Positions 55,104 to 64,000 are shown, counted from the stretch's first letter. The stretch is DNA of 64,000 nucleotides from Solirubrobacter sp963848475 (GCA_963848475.1 CAWKDW010000007.1:62001-126000), one strand, 5' to 3'. Notes: generated from the sequence alone by a model not told the origin. Made by a program: numbers and translations.

Positions 55104-55131
55104 GATGCCGCGACCGTGTGGTCGCGGCATC
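55104..55131. terminator. Perfect 12-bp hairpin between ABC-F and HerA genes
   Basis: GATGCCGCGACC / GGTCGCGGCATC around GTGT. Both flanking genes are on the minus strand, so it lies after the ABC-F stop and 9 nt before the HerA start: likely a terminator or a HerA 5' regulatory hairpin. Confidence 0.65.
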
Positions 55132-55147
55132 ACCCCGTGCGGATGAC

Positions 55148-56758
55148 CTAGAGCGCGATCGTGCGGTCCAGCTCGACCGCGTCGAGCAGCTGCCGGTCGT
55201 GCGTGACCAGCAGCAGCGTGCCGTCGTAGGCGTCCAGCGCCGTCTCGAGCTGCTCGATCGCCGGGAGGTCGAGATGGTTGGTCGGCTCGTCCAGGACGAG
55301 GAAGTTCGCGCCGGAGGCCATCAGCAGCGCCAGGCTCGCGCGGGTTCGCTCGCCGGGGGAGAGGCTGCGCGCCGCGCGCGCCACGGCGTCGTCGCCGAGG
55401 CCGAACTTGGCCAGCAGCGAGCGCGCGTCCTGCAGGGTCATCGCGCTCTGCTCGACGAAGGCGTCGATCAGGACGCCGTCGCCGTCGAAGCCGGCGCGGG
55501 CCTGGTCGAGCGTCCCGATCCGCACGCCGGGGCCGATCCAGCGCGTGCCCGCGGACAGCGGCAGCGTGCCGAGCAGGCCGTCGACGAGCGTCGTCTTGCC
55601 GCTGCCGTTGGGTCCGACCAGCGCGACGCGCTCGCCCCAGGCCAGCTCGAGGTCGAGCGGGCCGAGGACGAAGGTCCCGCGCCGCAGCTCGGCGTGGGCG
55701 AGGCGAACGGTCACGTCGCCCGAGCGCTCGCCGCCGCCGAAGTGCAGCTGCAACTCCCAGCGCCGCCATGGCTTCTCGACCGTCCCGAGCCGCTCGATCG
55801 CCTTCTCGGACGCGCGAACCTTCGAGGCCTGCTTCTCGGAGCGCTCGGCCATGTGATGGCGAATCGACTTGTCGGGCTCTGAGCCCTTGGAGGCCTTGGC
55901 CTTCTTGACGCCGGTGGCCGACCACTGGCGCTGGCTCTTGGCGCGATCGGTGAGCCGGTCGCGCTCCGCCGTGAAGGTCTCGTAACGCGTCTCGGCGTGC
56001 CGGGCGGCGGTCGCGCGCAGGTCCTGGTAGCCGCTCCAGCCGCCGCCGTACTCCGCGGCCGTGTGGGCGATCTCGTCGAGCTCGAGCACGCGCGTGACCG
56101 TGCGCTCGAGGAAGGCGCGGTCGTGCGAGACGATCACGGCGCCACCCGGGCGCTCGGCGACGAAGCGCTCCAAGCGCGCCAGGCCGTCGAAGTCGAGGTC
56201 GTTGGTCGGCTCGTCGAGCAGCAGGATGTCAAAGCGCGAGAGCAGGATCGCGGCCAGCGAGGCGCGCGCGGCCTGGCCACCGGAGAGCGCCACGGTCTCG
56301 AGGTCGAGCAGCGCCGGGTCCAGGCCGAGGTCGCGCAGGACGGTCTCCGCGCGCGGCTGCAGGTCGGCGCCGCCGAGCGCGAGCCAGGACTCGAACGCCT
56401 CGGCGTAGCGATCCGCGGCGCCGGGCACCTCGCTCGCGAGCTCGTGCGTGGCGGCCTCGACGAGCGCGTCGGCGGCGGCGACCCCGGTGCGCCGCGCGAG
56501 GTAGTCGTGCAGCCGTTCGCCGGCCGCGCGATCGGGCTCCTGCGGCAGGTAGCCGGCAGCGCCGGCCGTCAGCCGGACGTCCCCCTGGTCGGGCTTCTCG
56601 AGCCCGGCGAGCAGCCGCAGCAGCGTCGACTTGCCTGCCCCGTTGGGGCCGACGACGCCCAGCACATCGCCCGGGGCGACGGTCACCGACACCCCGGCGA
56701 GGATCGTGGTGGCGCCGTGCGCCTTATGCAGGTCGCGCGCGATCAGGGTCCCGGACAC
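55148..56758 (-). CDS. ABC-F family ATPase
   Basis: 536 residues, intact. Two ABC domains without membrane segments: first Walker A GVVGPNGAGKSTLL, signature ALSGGQAARASLA, Walker B ILLLDEPTNDLD; second Walker A ALVGPNGSGKTTLV, signature SLSPGERTRASLA, Walker B FLVLDEPTNHLD. The inter-domain linker is basic (KKAKASKG), as in ribosome-acting ABC-F factors. Could be a translation factor or a ribosome-protection resistance protein; sequence alone does not decide. Confidence 0.9.
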   Translation of the reverse strand: MSGTLIARDLHKAHGATTILAGVSVTVAPGDVLGVVGPNGAGKSTLLRLLAGLEKPDQGDVRLTAGAAGYLPQEPDRAAGERLHDYLARRTGVAAADALVEAATHELASEVPGAADRYAEAFESWLALGGADLQPRAETVLRDLGLDPALLDLETVALSGGQAARASLAAILLSRFDILLLDEPTNDLDFDGLARLERFVAERPGGAVIVSHDRAFLERTVTRVLELDEIAHTAAEYGGGWSGYQDLRATAARHAETRYETFTAERDRLTDRAKSQRQWSATGVKKAKASKGSEPDKSIRHHMAERSEKQASKVRASEKAIERLGTVEKPWRRWELQLHFGGGERSGDVTVRLAHAELRRGTFVLGPLDLELAWGERVALVGPNGSGKTTLVDGLLGTLPLSAGTRWIGPGVRIGTLDQARAGFDGDGVLIDAFVEQSAMTLQDARSLLAKFGLGDDAVARAARSLSPGERTRASLALLMASGANFLVLDEPTNHLDLPAIEQLETALDAYDGTLLLVTHDRQLLDAVELDRTIAL

Positions 56759-56876
56759 GGCGACTCAGCGTACGACGCGGCCTCTCCATCAGCGGGCGCG
56801 CGTGTCCTGAGGGGGTTCGCAGGGCGTGTGAGCGGCGTGCGAGCGTGCTGCGAGCGGGCATGTCGATGCTGGCAGC

Positions 56877-57839
56877 ATGAACTTTGCCATCGAAGCCCGG
56901 GGTCTGCGTAAGCGCTTCGGGGATACTCAGGCGCTGGACGGCGTCGATTTCGCCGTGCAGGAGGGAACCGTGCACGGCGTGCTCGGCCCCAACGGCGCCG
57001 GTAAGACCACCGCGGTGCGGATCCTCGCGACGCTGCTCGACGCCGACGAGGGCACCGCCCGCGTCGCCGGGCACGACGTCTTCCGCGAGCCCGCCCGCGT
57101 CCGGGAGCTGATCGGCCTCACCGGCCAGTACGCCTCCGTCGACGAGCTCCTGACCGGCCGCCAGAACCTGGAGCTGATCGGCACGCTCCTCGACCTGCGC
57201 CGCAAGGCCGCGCGGGCCCGCGCGCAGGAGCTGCTCGACTGGTTCGACCTGGCCGACGCCGCCGATCGGCCGGCCAAGACGTACTCCGGTGGCATGCGCC
57301 GCCGGCTCGACCTCGCCGCCAGCCTCGTCGGACGGCCCTCGGTGGTCTTCCTCGACGAGCCGACGACCGGCCTCGATCCCGCCAAGCGCGAGGACATGTG
57401 GGGCGTCGTGCGCGGGCTGGTCGGCGATGGGTCGACGATCCTGCTGACCACGCAGTATCTCGAGGAGGCCGACGCGCTGGCCGACGAGATCACCGTGATC
57501 GACCACGGCCGCGTGATCGCCAACGACACGCCCGACGGGCTCAAGCGGATCGTCGGCGGACAGACGCTGACCGTCCGGCCCGTCGACCCGGCCCGCCTGG
57601 CCGATACCGCCGCGATCATCGGCGAGATCAGCGGCGCGACCCCGGATTCGCCGTCGCGCAGCACCGTCAGCGTGCCGGTCGCCGGCGACGACGTGCTGGC
57701 GGAGACGGTCGCGCGGCTCAACGAGGCCGGCATCGTCGTGACCGAGCTCTCGCTGCGCCTGCCCAGCCTGGACGAGGTCTTCTTCAGCCTCACCGGGCGC
57801 CCCACAGCGGCTGTGGACGCGGTCGAGGTGCTCGTATGA
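56877..57839 (+). CDS. ABC exporter ATP-binding subunit (DrrA-like)
   Basis: 320 residues. Walker A VLGPNGAGKTTAV, Q-loop GLTGQYASVDELLTGRQNL, signature TYSGGMRRRLDLAASL, Walker B SVVFLDEPTTGLDP, H-loop TTQYLEEADALAD. The C-terminal extension RLPSLDEVFFSLTGR is the DrrA-type domain found in daunorubicin-class exporters. The stop overlaps the permease start by ATGA. Exports hydrophobic drugs or lipids; substrate unknown. Confidence 0.92.
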   Translation: MNFAIEARGLRKRFGDTQALDGVDFAVQEGTVHGVLGPNGAGKTTAVRILATLLDADEGTARVAGHDVFREPARVRELIGLTGQYASVDELLTGRQNLELIGTLLDLRRKAARARAQELLDWFDLADAADRPAKTYSGGMRRRLDLAASLVGRPSVVFLDEPTTGLDPAKREDMWGVVRGLVGDGSTILLTTQYLEEADALADEITVIDHGRVIANDTPDGLKRIVGGQTLTVRPVDPARLADTAAIIGEISGATPDSPSRSTVSVPVAGDDVLAETVARLNEAGIVVTELSLRLPSLDEVFFSLTGRPTAAVDAVEVLV

Positions 57840-58597
57840 CCCGCTTCGCCCGGCACAGCTTCGCGCTGGCCAAACGCAACCTGATCGGCGTCGTCCGCAA
57901 CCCGGAGGCGCTGATCGACGTCACGCTGCAGCCGATCATCTTCGTCGCGCTGTTCACGTACATCTTCGGCGGCGCGATCGCCAACGGCTCGCAGCACGAC
58001 TACCTGCAGTTCCTGCTGCCCGGCATCCTCGCGCAGACGATCGCCTTCGGCGGCATCGCGATCGGCGTGAACCTCAACTCCGACATCGAGAAGGGCGTCT
58101 TCGACCGCTTCCGCTCGCTGCCGATCGCCCGTGCGGCGCCGCTGGTCGGCGCGGTCCTGGGCGACATCGTCCGCTACACGCTGCTGTGCGTCGTCACGCT
58201 CGGCTTCGGCTACATCCTCGGCTTCCGCTTCGGCACGAGCTTCCTCGAGGTCTTCGCGGCCTGCCTGCTGGCGATCGGCTTCGCGCTGTGCCTGTGCTGG
58301 ACCTCGGTCTTCGTCGGCATGATCGCCCGCACTCCGGGCGCGGTGCAGGGCATCCTGATGCTGCTGCTGTTCCCGCTGACCTTCACCGCCGGCATCTTCG
58401 TCCCGTCCGACACGCTGCCCAGCTGGCTGAAGTCGGCCACGGACGTCAACCCGCTCACCCACCTGGTCGGCGCCCTGCGCGGGCTGATGCTGGGTGGCCC
58501 CGCGGCCAACGACGTCCTCTGGACGCTGGGCTGGATGGGCGCGCTGCTGGCCGTGTTCGTGCCGCTCGCGCTACGCGCCTACGGCCGCCGTGCCTGA
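57836..58597 (+). CDS. ABC-2 type permease (DrrB-like)
   Basis: 253 residues with six helices. PEALIDVTLQPIIFVALFTYIFGG at the N-terminus, FDRFRSLPIARAAPLVG in the cytoplasmic loop (coupling motif), and TFTAGIFVPSDTLPSWL near the C-terminus are standard for the DrrB group. Forms a half-and-half exporter with the preceding ATPase. Its last 27 nt overlap the convergent AfsR-type regulator, so transcription of one may affect the other. Confidence 0.92.
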   Translation: MTRFARHSFALAKRNLIGVVRNPEALIDVTLQPIIFVALFTYIFGGAIANGSQHDYLQFLLPGILAQTIAFGGIAIGVNLNSDIEKGVFDRFRSLPIARAAPLVGAVLGDIVRYTLLCVVTLGFGYILGFRFGTSFLEVFAACLLAIGFALCLCWTSVFVGMIARTPGAVQGILMLLLFPLTFTAGIFVPSDTLPSWLKSATDVNPLTHLVGALRGLMLGGPAANDVLWTLGWMGALLAVFVPLALRAYGRRA

Positions 58598-61500
58598 GAG
58601 CCGGGCAACGGCCGCCTCGGTCGTGAGCGCGCGGCCGCGGCCGTAGGCGGCGTCGAACGCGCCGTCGCCCAGTTGTGCTCGCAGCGCCTCGAGCAGGCGG
58701 CTGACCTCGGGGTTCGCGCGATCCTCGGCCCCGCGCAGCGCCGCCGCGGCGCCGAGGGACTCGGCCGCGTCGACCGGCCGGCCGACGCGGGCGGCGACCG
58801 CGGCGGCGACGACCCCGACCGCGGCGACCATCGGCATGTCGGCCGTGCCCACGGCGGTGGCGAACGCCGCGCTCAGCTTGGCCTCGGCGGCCGCGGCGTC
58901 ACCGTCCTCGAGCGCGACGACGGCCTCGAGGGCCTCGACGAGGGCGCGGGCGTGGCCTTGCTCGGGGCGATTGAGCCCGATCCGCCCGAGCCGCGTGGCG
59001 GCGTCGGCCGTCCAGCGCCGGAGCTCGTCGAGATCGCCGGTGAGCCACGCGATGCGGGCGATCGAGGCCCGGATGAACACGCTCTCGTCGCGCTGGAGGT
59101 CGGCGTCGTCGACGGCACGCAGCGCGAGCTCGCGGGCGGAGGCGAGGTTGCCGCGGCGCAGGTGGATGTCGGCGAGCCGCATCTGCAGCAGCCCGGCGCC
59201 GGTCGAGCCGTTGAGGCCCTCGAGGAGTTCCGTCGCCTCGTCGAGCGCGGTCTCGGCCCCGTCGAGGTCGTCGATCAGCATCAGCGTCCCAGCCTGCGAG
59301 GAGAGCGTGACCGCGAGCCCCCAATCGTCGCCCAGGTCGCGGTAGCCGGCCGCCGCGCGTTCGAGGTCCGCCCGCATGTGGATCTGGTCGCCCATGTTCT
59401 CCGCGAAGTGCGCTCGCATCAGCAGCGCGGTGGAGCGCACCCACGGATCGGTGTGCTCGAGGGCCTTGGCCAGCCGGACCTTCGCCAGTTCGGTGTCGCC
59501 GGAGAGCATCGTCAGCATCGGGAGGGCGACCGCCATCAGCGGGTGGGCGTCGCCCGCGCGTTCGAGCGAGTCGGCGAGTGGGGCGAGCTCGCCGAGATCG
59601 GCCTGCTCGCTGTCGCCGATCGCCAGGACGGTCAGGATGCCATCGGCGATCAGCCGGTCGATCGGGTCGGTCTCGCCCTCCACGGCGGCCGCGAACTCGA
59701 GCCACGTGCGGGCCTCCTCGCTCGCGCCCTGGAGCATCCAGAACCACAGCAGCGCGACCGTCAGCCGCAGCGCGGAGCGGGCGTCGCCGGCGTCGCCGAA
59801 CCAGCGCAGCGCCGCGATCAGGTCGTCGTGCTCGGCCTGCAGCCGGGCGAACCAGAGACGCTGGGCGTGCCTGCGCAGCTGCGGTTCCGCCCGCTCGGCC
59901 AGCGCCGCGAACCAGCGCGCGTGCGCGGTGCGGGTCGCCTCGAGCTCGCCGGCGTCGGCGAGCTTCTCGAGCCCGTACTCGCGGATCGTCTCGAGCATCC
60001 GGTAGCGCGGCGGGTTGCTGCCCGCGACGACCTGCAGCAGCGAGCGGTCGACCAGCGCCGTGAGCCCCTCGAGCACGTCGCCTTCGTCGCAGACGGCGGC
60101 GGCGCTCTCCTCGGTCGGACCGGCGTTGAACACGGCCAGGCGCCGGGCCAGCCTGCGCTCGGGCTCCTCGAGCAGGCTCCAGCTCCAATCGACCACGGCG
60201 CGCAGCGTGCGGTGGCGCGGCAGCGCCGCGCGGCTCCCGCCCGTGAGCAGCCGGAAGCGGTCGTCGAGACGCCCCGCGAGTTGCTCGACGCTCATCGAGC
60301 GCAGCCGCGCGGCGGCAAGCTCGATCGCCAGCGGCAGACCGTCCAGGCGCCGGCAGATCTCGTACGCGTGCTCGTCGACCGTGAAGCCCGGGCTGGCCGC
60401 GGCGGCGCGGTCGGCGAAGAGCTGCACGGCGGGATCGTCGGCCAGCGCGGAGATGGGGACGAGACTCTCGCCCGCGATCGCGAGCGGTTCGCGGCTGGTG
60501 GCGACGATGCGCAGGTCCGGGCAGGCGGCGAGCAACTCGTCGGCCAGGCCGGCGGCGGCGGCGATCAGGTGCTCGCAGTTGTCGAGCACCAGGATCGTCT
60601 CGCGATCGGCGAGCACGTCGATCAGGCGCTCGAGCCCGTCGCGCGGCGCCTGACCGCTGCGCTCGAGCACGGCGCCCTCGCGCAGGCCGAGCGCGGCGAG
60701 CACCGCGGGCACGACCTCGACCTCGGCGGTCACGGGGGCCAGCTCCACCATCCACACGCCGTCGGCGACACGGTCCACCCAGCCGGCGAGCGCCTCGCCG
60801 GCGAGCCGGGTCTTGCCGGCGCCGCCGGGCCCGACGAGCGTGACCAGCCGCGACTGCGCGAGCAGCGCGCCGATGCGCTCGATCTCCTCGCCGCGGCCGA
60901 CGAAGCTCGTCACCGGGGCGCGGAGGTTGCTGCGGCGCGTGCGTCGTTCCGGGGCGGCGGCGGTGTCGCCGCGCAGCACCGCGAGGTGCGCCGCCTGCAG
61001 GTCGGGCGAGGGAGCGGCGCCGAGCTCGTCGGCGAGCTGCGCGCGCACGCGCTCGTACGCGTCGAGCGCGTCCGCCTGGCGGCCGGCGGCGTAGAGCGCG
61101 GCGATGAACCGGGCCGCGAGCCGCTCGTGCAGGGGGTTCTCGGCCGCCGCGGCCTCGAGCTCGGCGACGACGTCGGCGCCCCGCCCGAGGGCCAGCTCGG
61201 CCTCGGCGCGGTCGACCAGCGCGGACAGCCGCAGCTCGGTCAGGGCCGCGGCGGCCGCCACCGCGAAGCGATGGCCGGAGAGATCCGCGAGCGCCGGACC
61301 GCGCCACAGCGCGAGCGCCTCGGCCAGGGTCGTCGCCGCGCGCTCCTGGTCGCCGGCCCGCAGCGCCGCGCTTCCGGCCGCGGCGAGCTGCTCGAAGCGG
61401 TGCGCGTCGACGTCCTCGGCCTCGATCGCCAGGCGGTAGCCGCCCGGTGCGGGGACGATCGCGTCGCCGTTGCCGAGACTGCGGCGCAAGCGCGAGATGA

Positions 61501-61693
61501 GCGACTGCAGCGCGTGCTGCTCGTCGGCGGGAAGCTCGTCGTCCCAGACCGCGTCGACGAGCGCCGCCACGCTCACCGGGCGCCCGGCGTCGAGCGCGAG
61601 CCGCGCCAGCAGGGCACGCAGCCGCCCGCCCGCGACCTGCACCGGCTCGCCATCGCGATCGATCTGGAGCGCACCGAGGATCCGCACACGCAT
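58571..61693 (-). CDS. AfsR/BTAD-type transcriptional regulator with NB-ARC and TPR
   Basis: 1040 residues, intact. N-terminal OmpR-like wing (VRILGALQIDRDGEPVQVAGGRLRALLARL, SLISRLRRSLG), BTAD helices (to residue 240), NB-ARC P-loop LVTLVGPGGAGKTRLAGEAL near residue 285, Walker B ILVLDNCEHLI, and a long TPR array. This is the layout of secondary-metabolism regulators (SARP-large type). The ATG at 61693 follows CAGAGT by 7 nt. Convergent with the ABC exporter and divergent from the TIM-barrel gene. Confidence 0.92.
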   Translation of the reverse strand: MRVRILGALQIDRDGEPVQVAGGRLRALLARLALDAGRPVSVAALVDAVWDDELPADEQHALQSLISRLRRSLGNGDAIVPAPGGYRLAIEAEDVDAHRFEQLAAAGSAALRAGDQERAATTLAEALALWRGPALADLSGHRFAVAAAAALTELRLSALVDRAEAELALGRGADVVAELEAAAAENPLHERLAARFIAALYAAGRQADALDAYERVRAQLADELGAAPSPDLQAAHLAVLRGDTAAAPERRTRRSNLRAPVTSFVGRGEEIERIGALLAQSRLVTLVGPGGAGKTRLAGEALAGWVDRVADGVWMVELAPVTAEVEVVPAVLAALGLREGAVLERSGQAPRDGLERLIDVLADRETILVLDNCEHLIAAAAGLADELLAACPDLRIVATSREPLAIAGESLVPISALADDPAVQLFADRAAAASPGFTVDEHAYEICRRLDGLPLAIELAAARLRSMSVEQLAGRLDDRFRLLTGGSRAALPRHRTLRAVVDWSWSLLEEPERRLARRLAVFNAGPTEESAAAVCDEGDVLEGLTALVDRSLLQVVAGSNPPRYRMLETIREYGLEKLADAGELEATRTAHARWFAALAERAEPQLRRHAQRLWFARLQAEHDDLIAALRWFGDAGDARSALRLTVALLWFWMLQGASEEARTWLEFAAAVEGETDPIDRLIADGILTVLAIGDSEQADLGELAPLADSLERAGDAHPLMAVALPMLTMLSGDTELAKVRLAKALEHTDPWVRSTALLMRAHFAENMGDQIHMRADLERAAAGYRDLGDDWGLAVTLSSQAGTLMLIDDLDGAETALDEATELLEGLNGSTGAGLLQMRLADIHLRRGNLASARELALRAVDDADLQRDESVFIRASIARIAWLTGDLDELRRWTADAATRLGRIGLNRPEQGHARALVEALEAVVALEDGDAAAAEAKLSAAFATAVGTADMPMVAAVGVVAAAVAARVGRPVDAAESLGAAAALRGAEDRANPEVSRLLEALRAQLGDGAFDAAYGRGRALTTEAAVARLSGTAAVGA

Positions 61694-61744
61694 TCCGGGG
61701 ACTCTGGCATGCGTTGCGGTCGTCAGCCGATATATCGTCCGCTC

Positions 61745-62566
61745 ATGTTCACGATCGCACTCAACATGGAGTTCTGCCGGTCCGCGGACAAGAGCTTCGA
61801 GCAGGGGGTGGAGATCGCCGCCGGCCTCGGTTACGAGCACATCGAGCCGATGGTGCACACGGGCTGGGAGCTGCTCAGCGAAGTCGGCTACTTCCACTCG
61901 TTCTCGATGGAGGAAGACCCGCTGCTGATGCGCGACATCTGCGCCCGCCACGGCGTCGACGTCGTCTCGATCTCAGGACACAGCCCGCTGATGAAGCCTG
62001 AGGCCGCCGTACCGCGGCTCACGCGCGCGATCTTGCTCGCCGACGCGCTCGGCGCGCGCTGGGTCAACACCGACGAGATGCTCAAGCCGGACTGGCTCGA
62101 CGACGATTTCGCGCACGAGGTCATGCGGTACACGCTCACGCGCGCGGACCAGGTCGCGCGCCGCCACGACATCGACATCTGCATCGAGCCGCACGGCGTC
62201 TACACCAAGACCGCCGCCGGCCTGCGGCGGATCGTCGAACTGGTCCCCTCGGAACGGATCGGCGTCAACTGGGATACCGGCAACTCGTTCCTCGCGGGGC
62301 GGGAGGATCCGTACGAGGCGCTGGAGTCCGTCAAGGAGCTCGTGCGCCACGTCCATGCGAAGGACATCTCGCTCGAGCACGCGGCGCGCGAGCGCGGAGT
62401 GGTCACCGGTACGCCCGTCGGCTGCGCGTGTGGCGATGGCGAGGTCGACTGGGAGCGCGTCCTGGCGATCCTGCGCCCGCTCGACCGCGACCTCGTGCTC
62501 AGCGTCGAGTGCGGCACGATCGACGAGGCCGAGCGCTCGCTCGGCTTTCTCAAGCAGCTCGTCTGA
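61745..62566 (+). CDS. Sugar phosphate isomerase/epimerase-like TIM barrel
   Basis: 273 residues, intact. Xylose-isomerase-like AP endonuclease 2 fold: TIALNMEFCRSADKSFEQGV, GYEHIEPMVHTGWELL, VVSISGHSPL, ARWVNTDE, ICIEPHGVYTKTAAGL, GVNWDTGNSFLAGREDP, HVHAKDIS and LSVECGT. Metal ligands Glu (IEPHG), Asp (WDTGN), His (HVHAKD) and Glu (VECGT) are in the usual order. TATATC lies 8 nt before the ATG. Substrate is a sugar or inositol derivative, not determinable here. Confidence 0.88.
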   Translation: MFTIALNMEFCRSADKSFEQGVEIAAGLGYEHIEPMVHTGWELLSEVGYFHSFSMEEDPLLMRDICARHGVDVVSISGHSPLMKPEAAVPRLTRAILLADALGARWVNTDEMLKPDWLDDDFAHEVMRYTLTRADQVARRHDIDICIEPHGVYTKTAAGLRRIVELVPSERIGVNWDTGNSFLAGREDPYEALESVKELVRHVHAKDISLEHAARERGVVTGTPVGCACGDGEVDWERVLAILRPLDRDLVLSVECGTIDEAERSLGFLKQLV

Positions 62567-62597
62567 GCTCGTGGGCACGGTCGCCTGATCCGGTGGG

Positions 62598-63524
62598 TCA
62601 GGCCACGCTGGCCTCCTCGCTCGCGAAGAGGTTCGCGAGCGGTGTCTCGGCGCCGCGCGGGACGACGATCACCGGGCACTGGGCGGTGCGGATGAGCCGG
62701 CCGCTGACACCGCCGACGAGCACGGAGCGCAGCGGGCCGTAGCCGCGCGAGCCGGCGAGCATCAGGTCGAGGCTCGCGCTGCGCTCGCCGAGCTCGTCGG
62801 GCGGATCGCCCGCGAGGCAGACGCGCTCGGCGGTGATGTCGGCGGGTAGCCCGGTGAGGACCGCGTCGAGATCCTCCTGCACGCCGCGCTCGAGGTCCTC
62901 GGCCGGCGGGGCGTAGACCGCGCCGCCCATCATCCCGGACCCCGCGTAGATCGAGCCGGTGACGACGCCGATGAGCTCGAGCTCGGCACCGAAGGCGCGG
63001 GCCAGTTCGACCGCGGCCGCGACCGCGTCGGTCGCCTCGGCGGAACCGTCGTAGGCGACGCCGATCCGGCGGATCGGCCGTTCGGTGCGCGTGCGGTAGC
63101 CGTACGGGACGACGGCCACGGCGCACGGTGCGCCGTGCAAGAGCCGCTCGGCGGTGCTGCCGGGCGCAACCCGGCCCAGGTGGCCGGTGTGCGAGGAGCC
63201 GACGACGATCAACTCGGCGCGATCGGCCTCGGCGAGGTCGTGCAGGGCGTGGGCGGGGGAGGGGTTGGCGGTGATCCTGATCCGCAGGCGCGACTCGTCG
63301 ATGTGCTCGATCAGCTTGTCGCGCATCTGCGCCGCGGTCTCCTGGGCTTCGTCGGCAAGCGCCCGGCGGTAGGTCGGGTCCGAGCCCTGGCGGATGCGGT
63401 CGTTGTAGGGGAACGCGCTGGCCACGACGACGTGGGCGGTCGAGACGGCGGCAAGCTGCTCGGCAAACGCGATCGCGTCCTCCGAGCGTGGTGAGCGGTC
63501 GACGCCGATCAGGATGGAGCTCAT
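62598..63524 (-). CDS. Tandem-domain universal stress protein
   Basis: 308 residues. Two UspA domains: residues 1-145 (SSILIGVDRSPRSEDAIAFAE; LIVVGSSHTGHLGRVAPGSTAERLL) and 150-308 (RIGVAYDGSAEATDAVAAAVE; LMLAGSRGYGPLRSVLVGGVSGRLI). Both keep G-x(2)-G-x(9)-G-(S/T)-like ATP-binding loops. AAAGGA gives a good ribosome site. Its ATG overlaps the stop of the FAD enzyme (ATGA), so the two are cotranscribed. Confidence 0.92.
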   Translation of the reverse strand: MSSILIGVDRSPRSEDAIAFAEQLAAVSTAHVVVASAFPYNDRIRQGSDPTYRRALADEAQETAAQMRDKLIEHIDESRLRIRITANPSPAHALHDLAEADRAELIVVGSSHTGHLGRVAPGSTAERLLHGAPCAVAVVPYGYRTRTERPIRRIGVAYDGSAEATDAVAAAVELARAFGAELELIGVVTGSIYAGSGMMGGAVYAPPAEDLERGVQEDLDAVLTGLPADITAERVCLAGDPPDELGERSASLDLMLAGSRGYGPLRSVLVGGVSGRLIRTAQCPVIVVPRGAETPLANLFASEEASVA

Positions 63525-64000
63525 GGTCGGTCCTTTGATCGTGTGGGGTGAGTGAGAACCGGCCGCCGTGGCCGGTCGGAGAGCGTGTCGCCGCCGGCCG
63601 TCAGGAATCCGGTCAGGTAGCGGCCGGCGATCTTCCCCGAGGGCCACCACAGCTGGCTGCGTGAGATGCCCTCGGGCGCGCCCCGCAGCGCGCGGGCGAA
63701 CGGGCGCTCGTCGTCGAGATCGCGGCGCAGGTAGAGCGGCGCCTCGCCCGTGAGGACGACGCCGCGCAGCACGCGCCGGAACGGACGCGGCGCGACCGGG
63801 GCGCCGGCCTCGGCGGCGATCGCCTCGGCGACGGCGTCGGCCTGCTGGGTGGCGAGGCCGCCCTGCTTGATCGGCTCGCTGGTCGCGTCGCCGGCGGCGA
63901 ACACATCCGCGGCGCCGGACACGCGGCCGTGCCTGTCGATCGTGATGAAACCGTGCGGGTCCATGGGCAGTCCGTCGATGCTGGGTCCCTGGAGACCCGC
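63521..64000 (-). CDS. FAD-dependent pyridine nucleotide-disulfide oxidoreductase, C-terminal part
   Basis: The gene enters from beyond position 64000. The visible part has the FAD-binding ITIDRHGRVSGAADVFAAGDATSEPIKQGGLATQQADAVAEAIA, the ADVFAAGDAT motif of NADH dehydrogenase-2 or sulfide:quinone reductase type enzymes, then a C-terminal domain (RVLRGVVLTGEAPLYLRRDLDD). Cotranscribed with the universal stress protein. The N-terminal half is needed to fix the exact family. Confidence 0.82.
   Translation of the reverse strand, partial: AGLQGPSIDGLPMDPHGFITIDRHGRVSGAADVFAAGDATSEPIKQGGLATQQADAVAEAIAAEAGAPVAPRPFRRVLRGVVLTGEAPLYLRRDLDDERPFARALRGAPEGISRSQLWWPSGKIAGRYLTGFLTAGGDTLSDRPRRPVLTHPTRSKDRP

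Noticed and set aside
58673..61744. Very long plus-strand frame ahead of the TIM-barrel gene.
   Set aside because: It is antisense to the AfsR-type regulator and shows no conserved motif; the true start is the ATG at 61745 after TATATC.

Overview
The window is a GC-rich (by eye about 70%) actinobacterial chromosome segment. Gene content, frequent GTG/TTG starts and families such as DUF6636 proteins, Thr-Pro stalked secreted proteins, LAL- and AfsR-type regulators, F420-type oxidoreductases and HerA suggest the class Thermoleophilia (order Solirubrobacterales, e.g. Solirubrobacter or Conexibacter-like). This placement is an inference from content; there is no rRNA in the window to test it.

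Layout. 1-29 kb is a housekeeping block, mostly on the + strand: efp, nusB, xseB, a polyprenyl synthase, dxs, two secreted cupredoxin-like proteins, tlyA, nadK, recN, pyrG, an M20 peptidase, a NUDIX hydrolase, xerD, deoB, a secreted peptidase, mutM, glutaredoxin (minus), recO, ppdK, dgt and dnaG. It covers translation, isoprenoids, nucleotides, DNA repair, chromosome resolution and replication priming. 28.8-38.9 kb is mixed: a double-HTH HNH protein, tRNA-Asn, a secreted PQQ-type dehydrogenase, a tightly coupled five-gene minus-strand operon (HD-GYP, receiver, F420-type oxidoreductase, acetyltransferase, glycosyltransferase), and a CAU tRNA whose 3' end is repeated behind a duplicated DUF2442/DUF4160 module. 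38.9-49 kb carries a sulfatase, an arylsulfotransferase-family protein and two tandem giant LuxR regulators. 48.9-55 kb is envelope-related: DUF389, DUF4239 and another membrane protein, TatA, two L,D-transpeptidases, then a HerA ATPase. 55-64 kb has an ABC-F protein, a Drr-like ABC exporter, an AfsR/BTAD regulator, a sugar isomerase-like protein, a double-domain universal stress protein and the end of a FAD oxidoreductase.

Two global features matter for reading it. First, about two dozen conserved genes change reading frame, nearly always as if one extra base had been inserted. This looks like uncorrected insertion-biased sequencing error, not gene decay, so most broken genes here are probably intact in the organism. 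Second, many start codons lack a Shine-Dalgarno sequence and instead sit 6-12 nt downstream of a TANNNT-like -10 box, suggesting widespread leaderless transcription.

No clearly new defence, CRISPR or mobile system is visible. The best candidates for a new system are the five-gene signalling/tailoring operon (31.9-35.7 kb), the tRNA-linked DUF4160-DUF2442 module (37.7-38.9 kb) and the DUF389-DUF4239 membrane cassette (48.9-51.5 kb).
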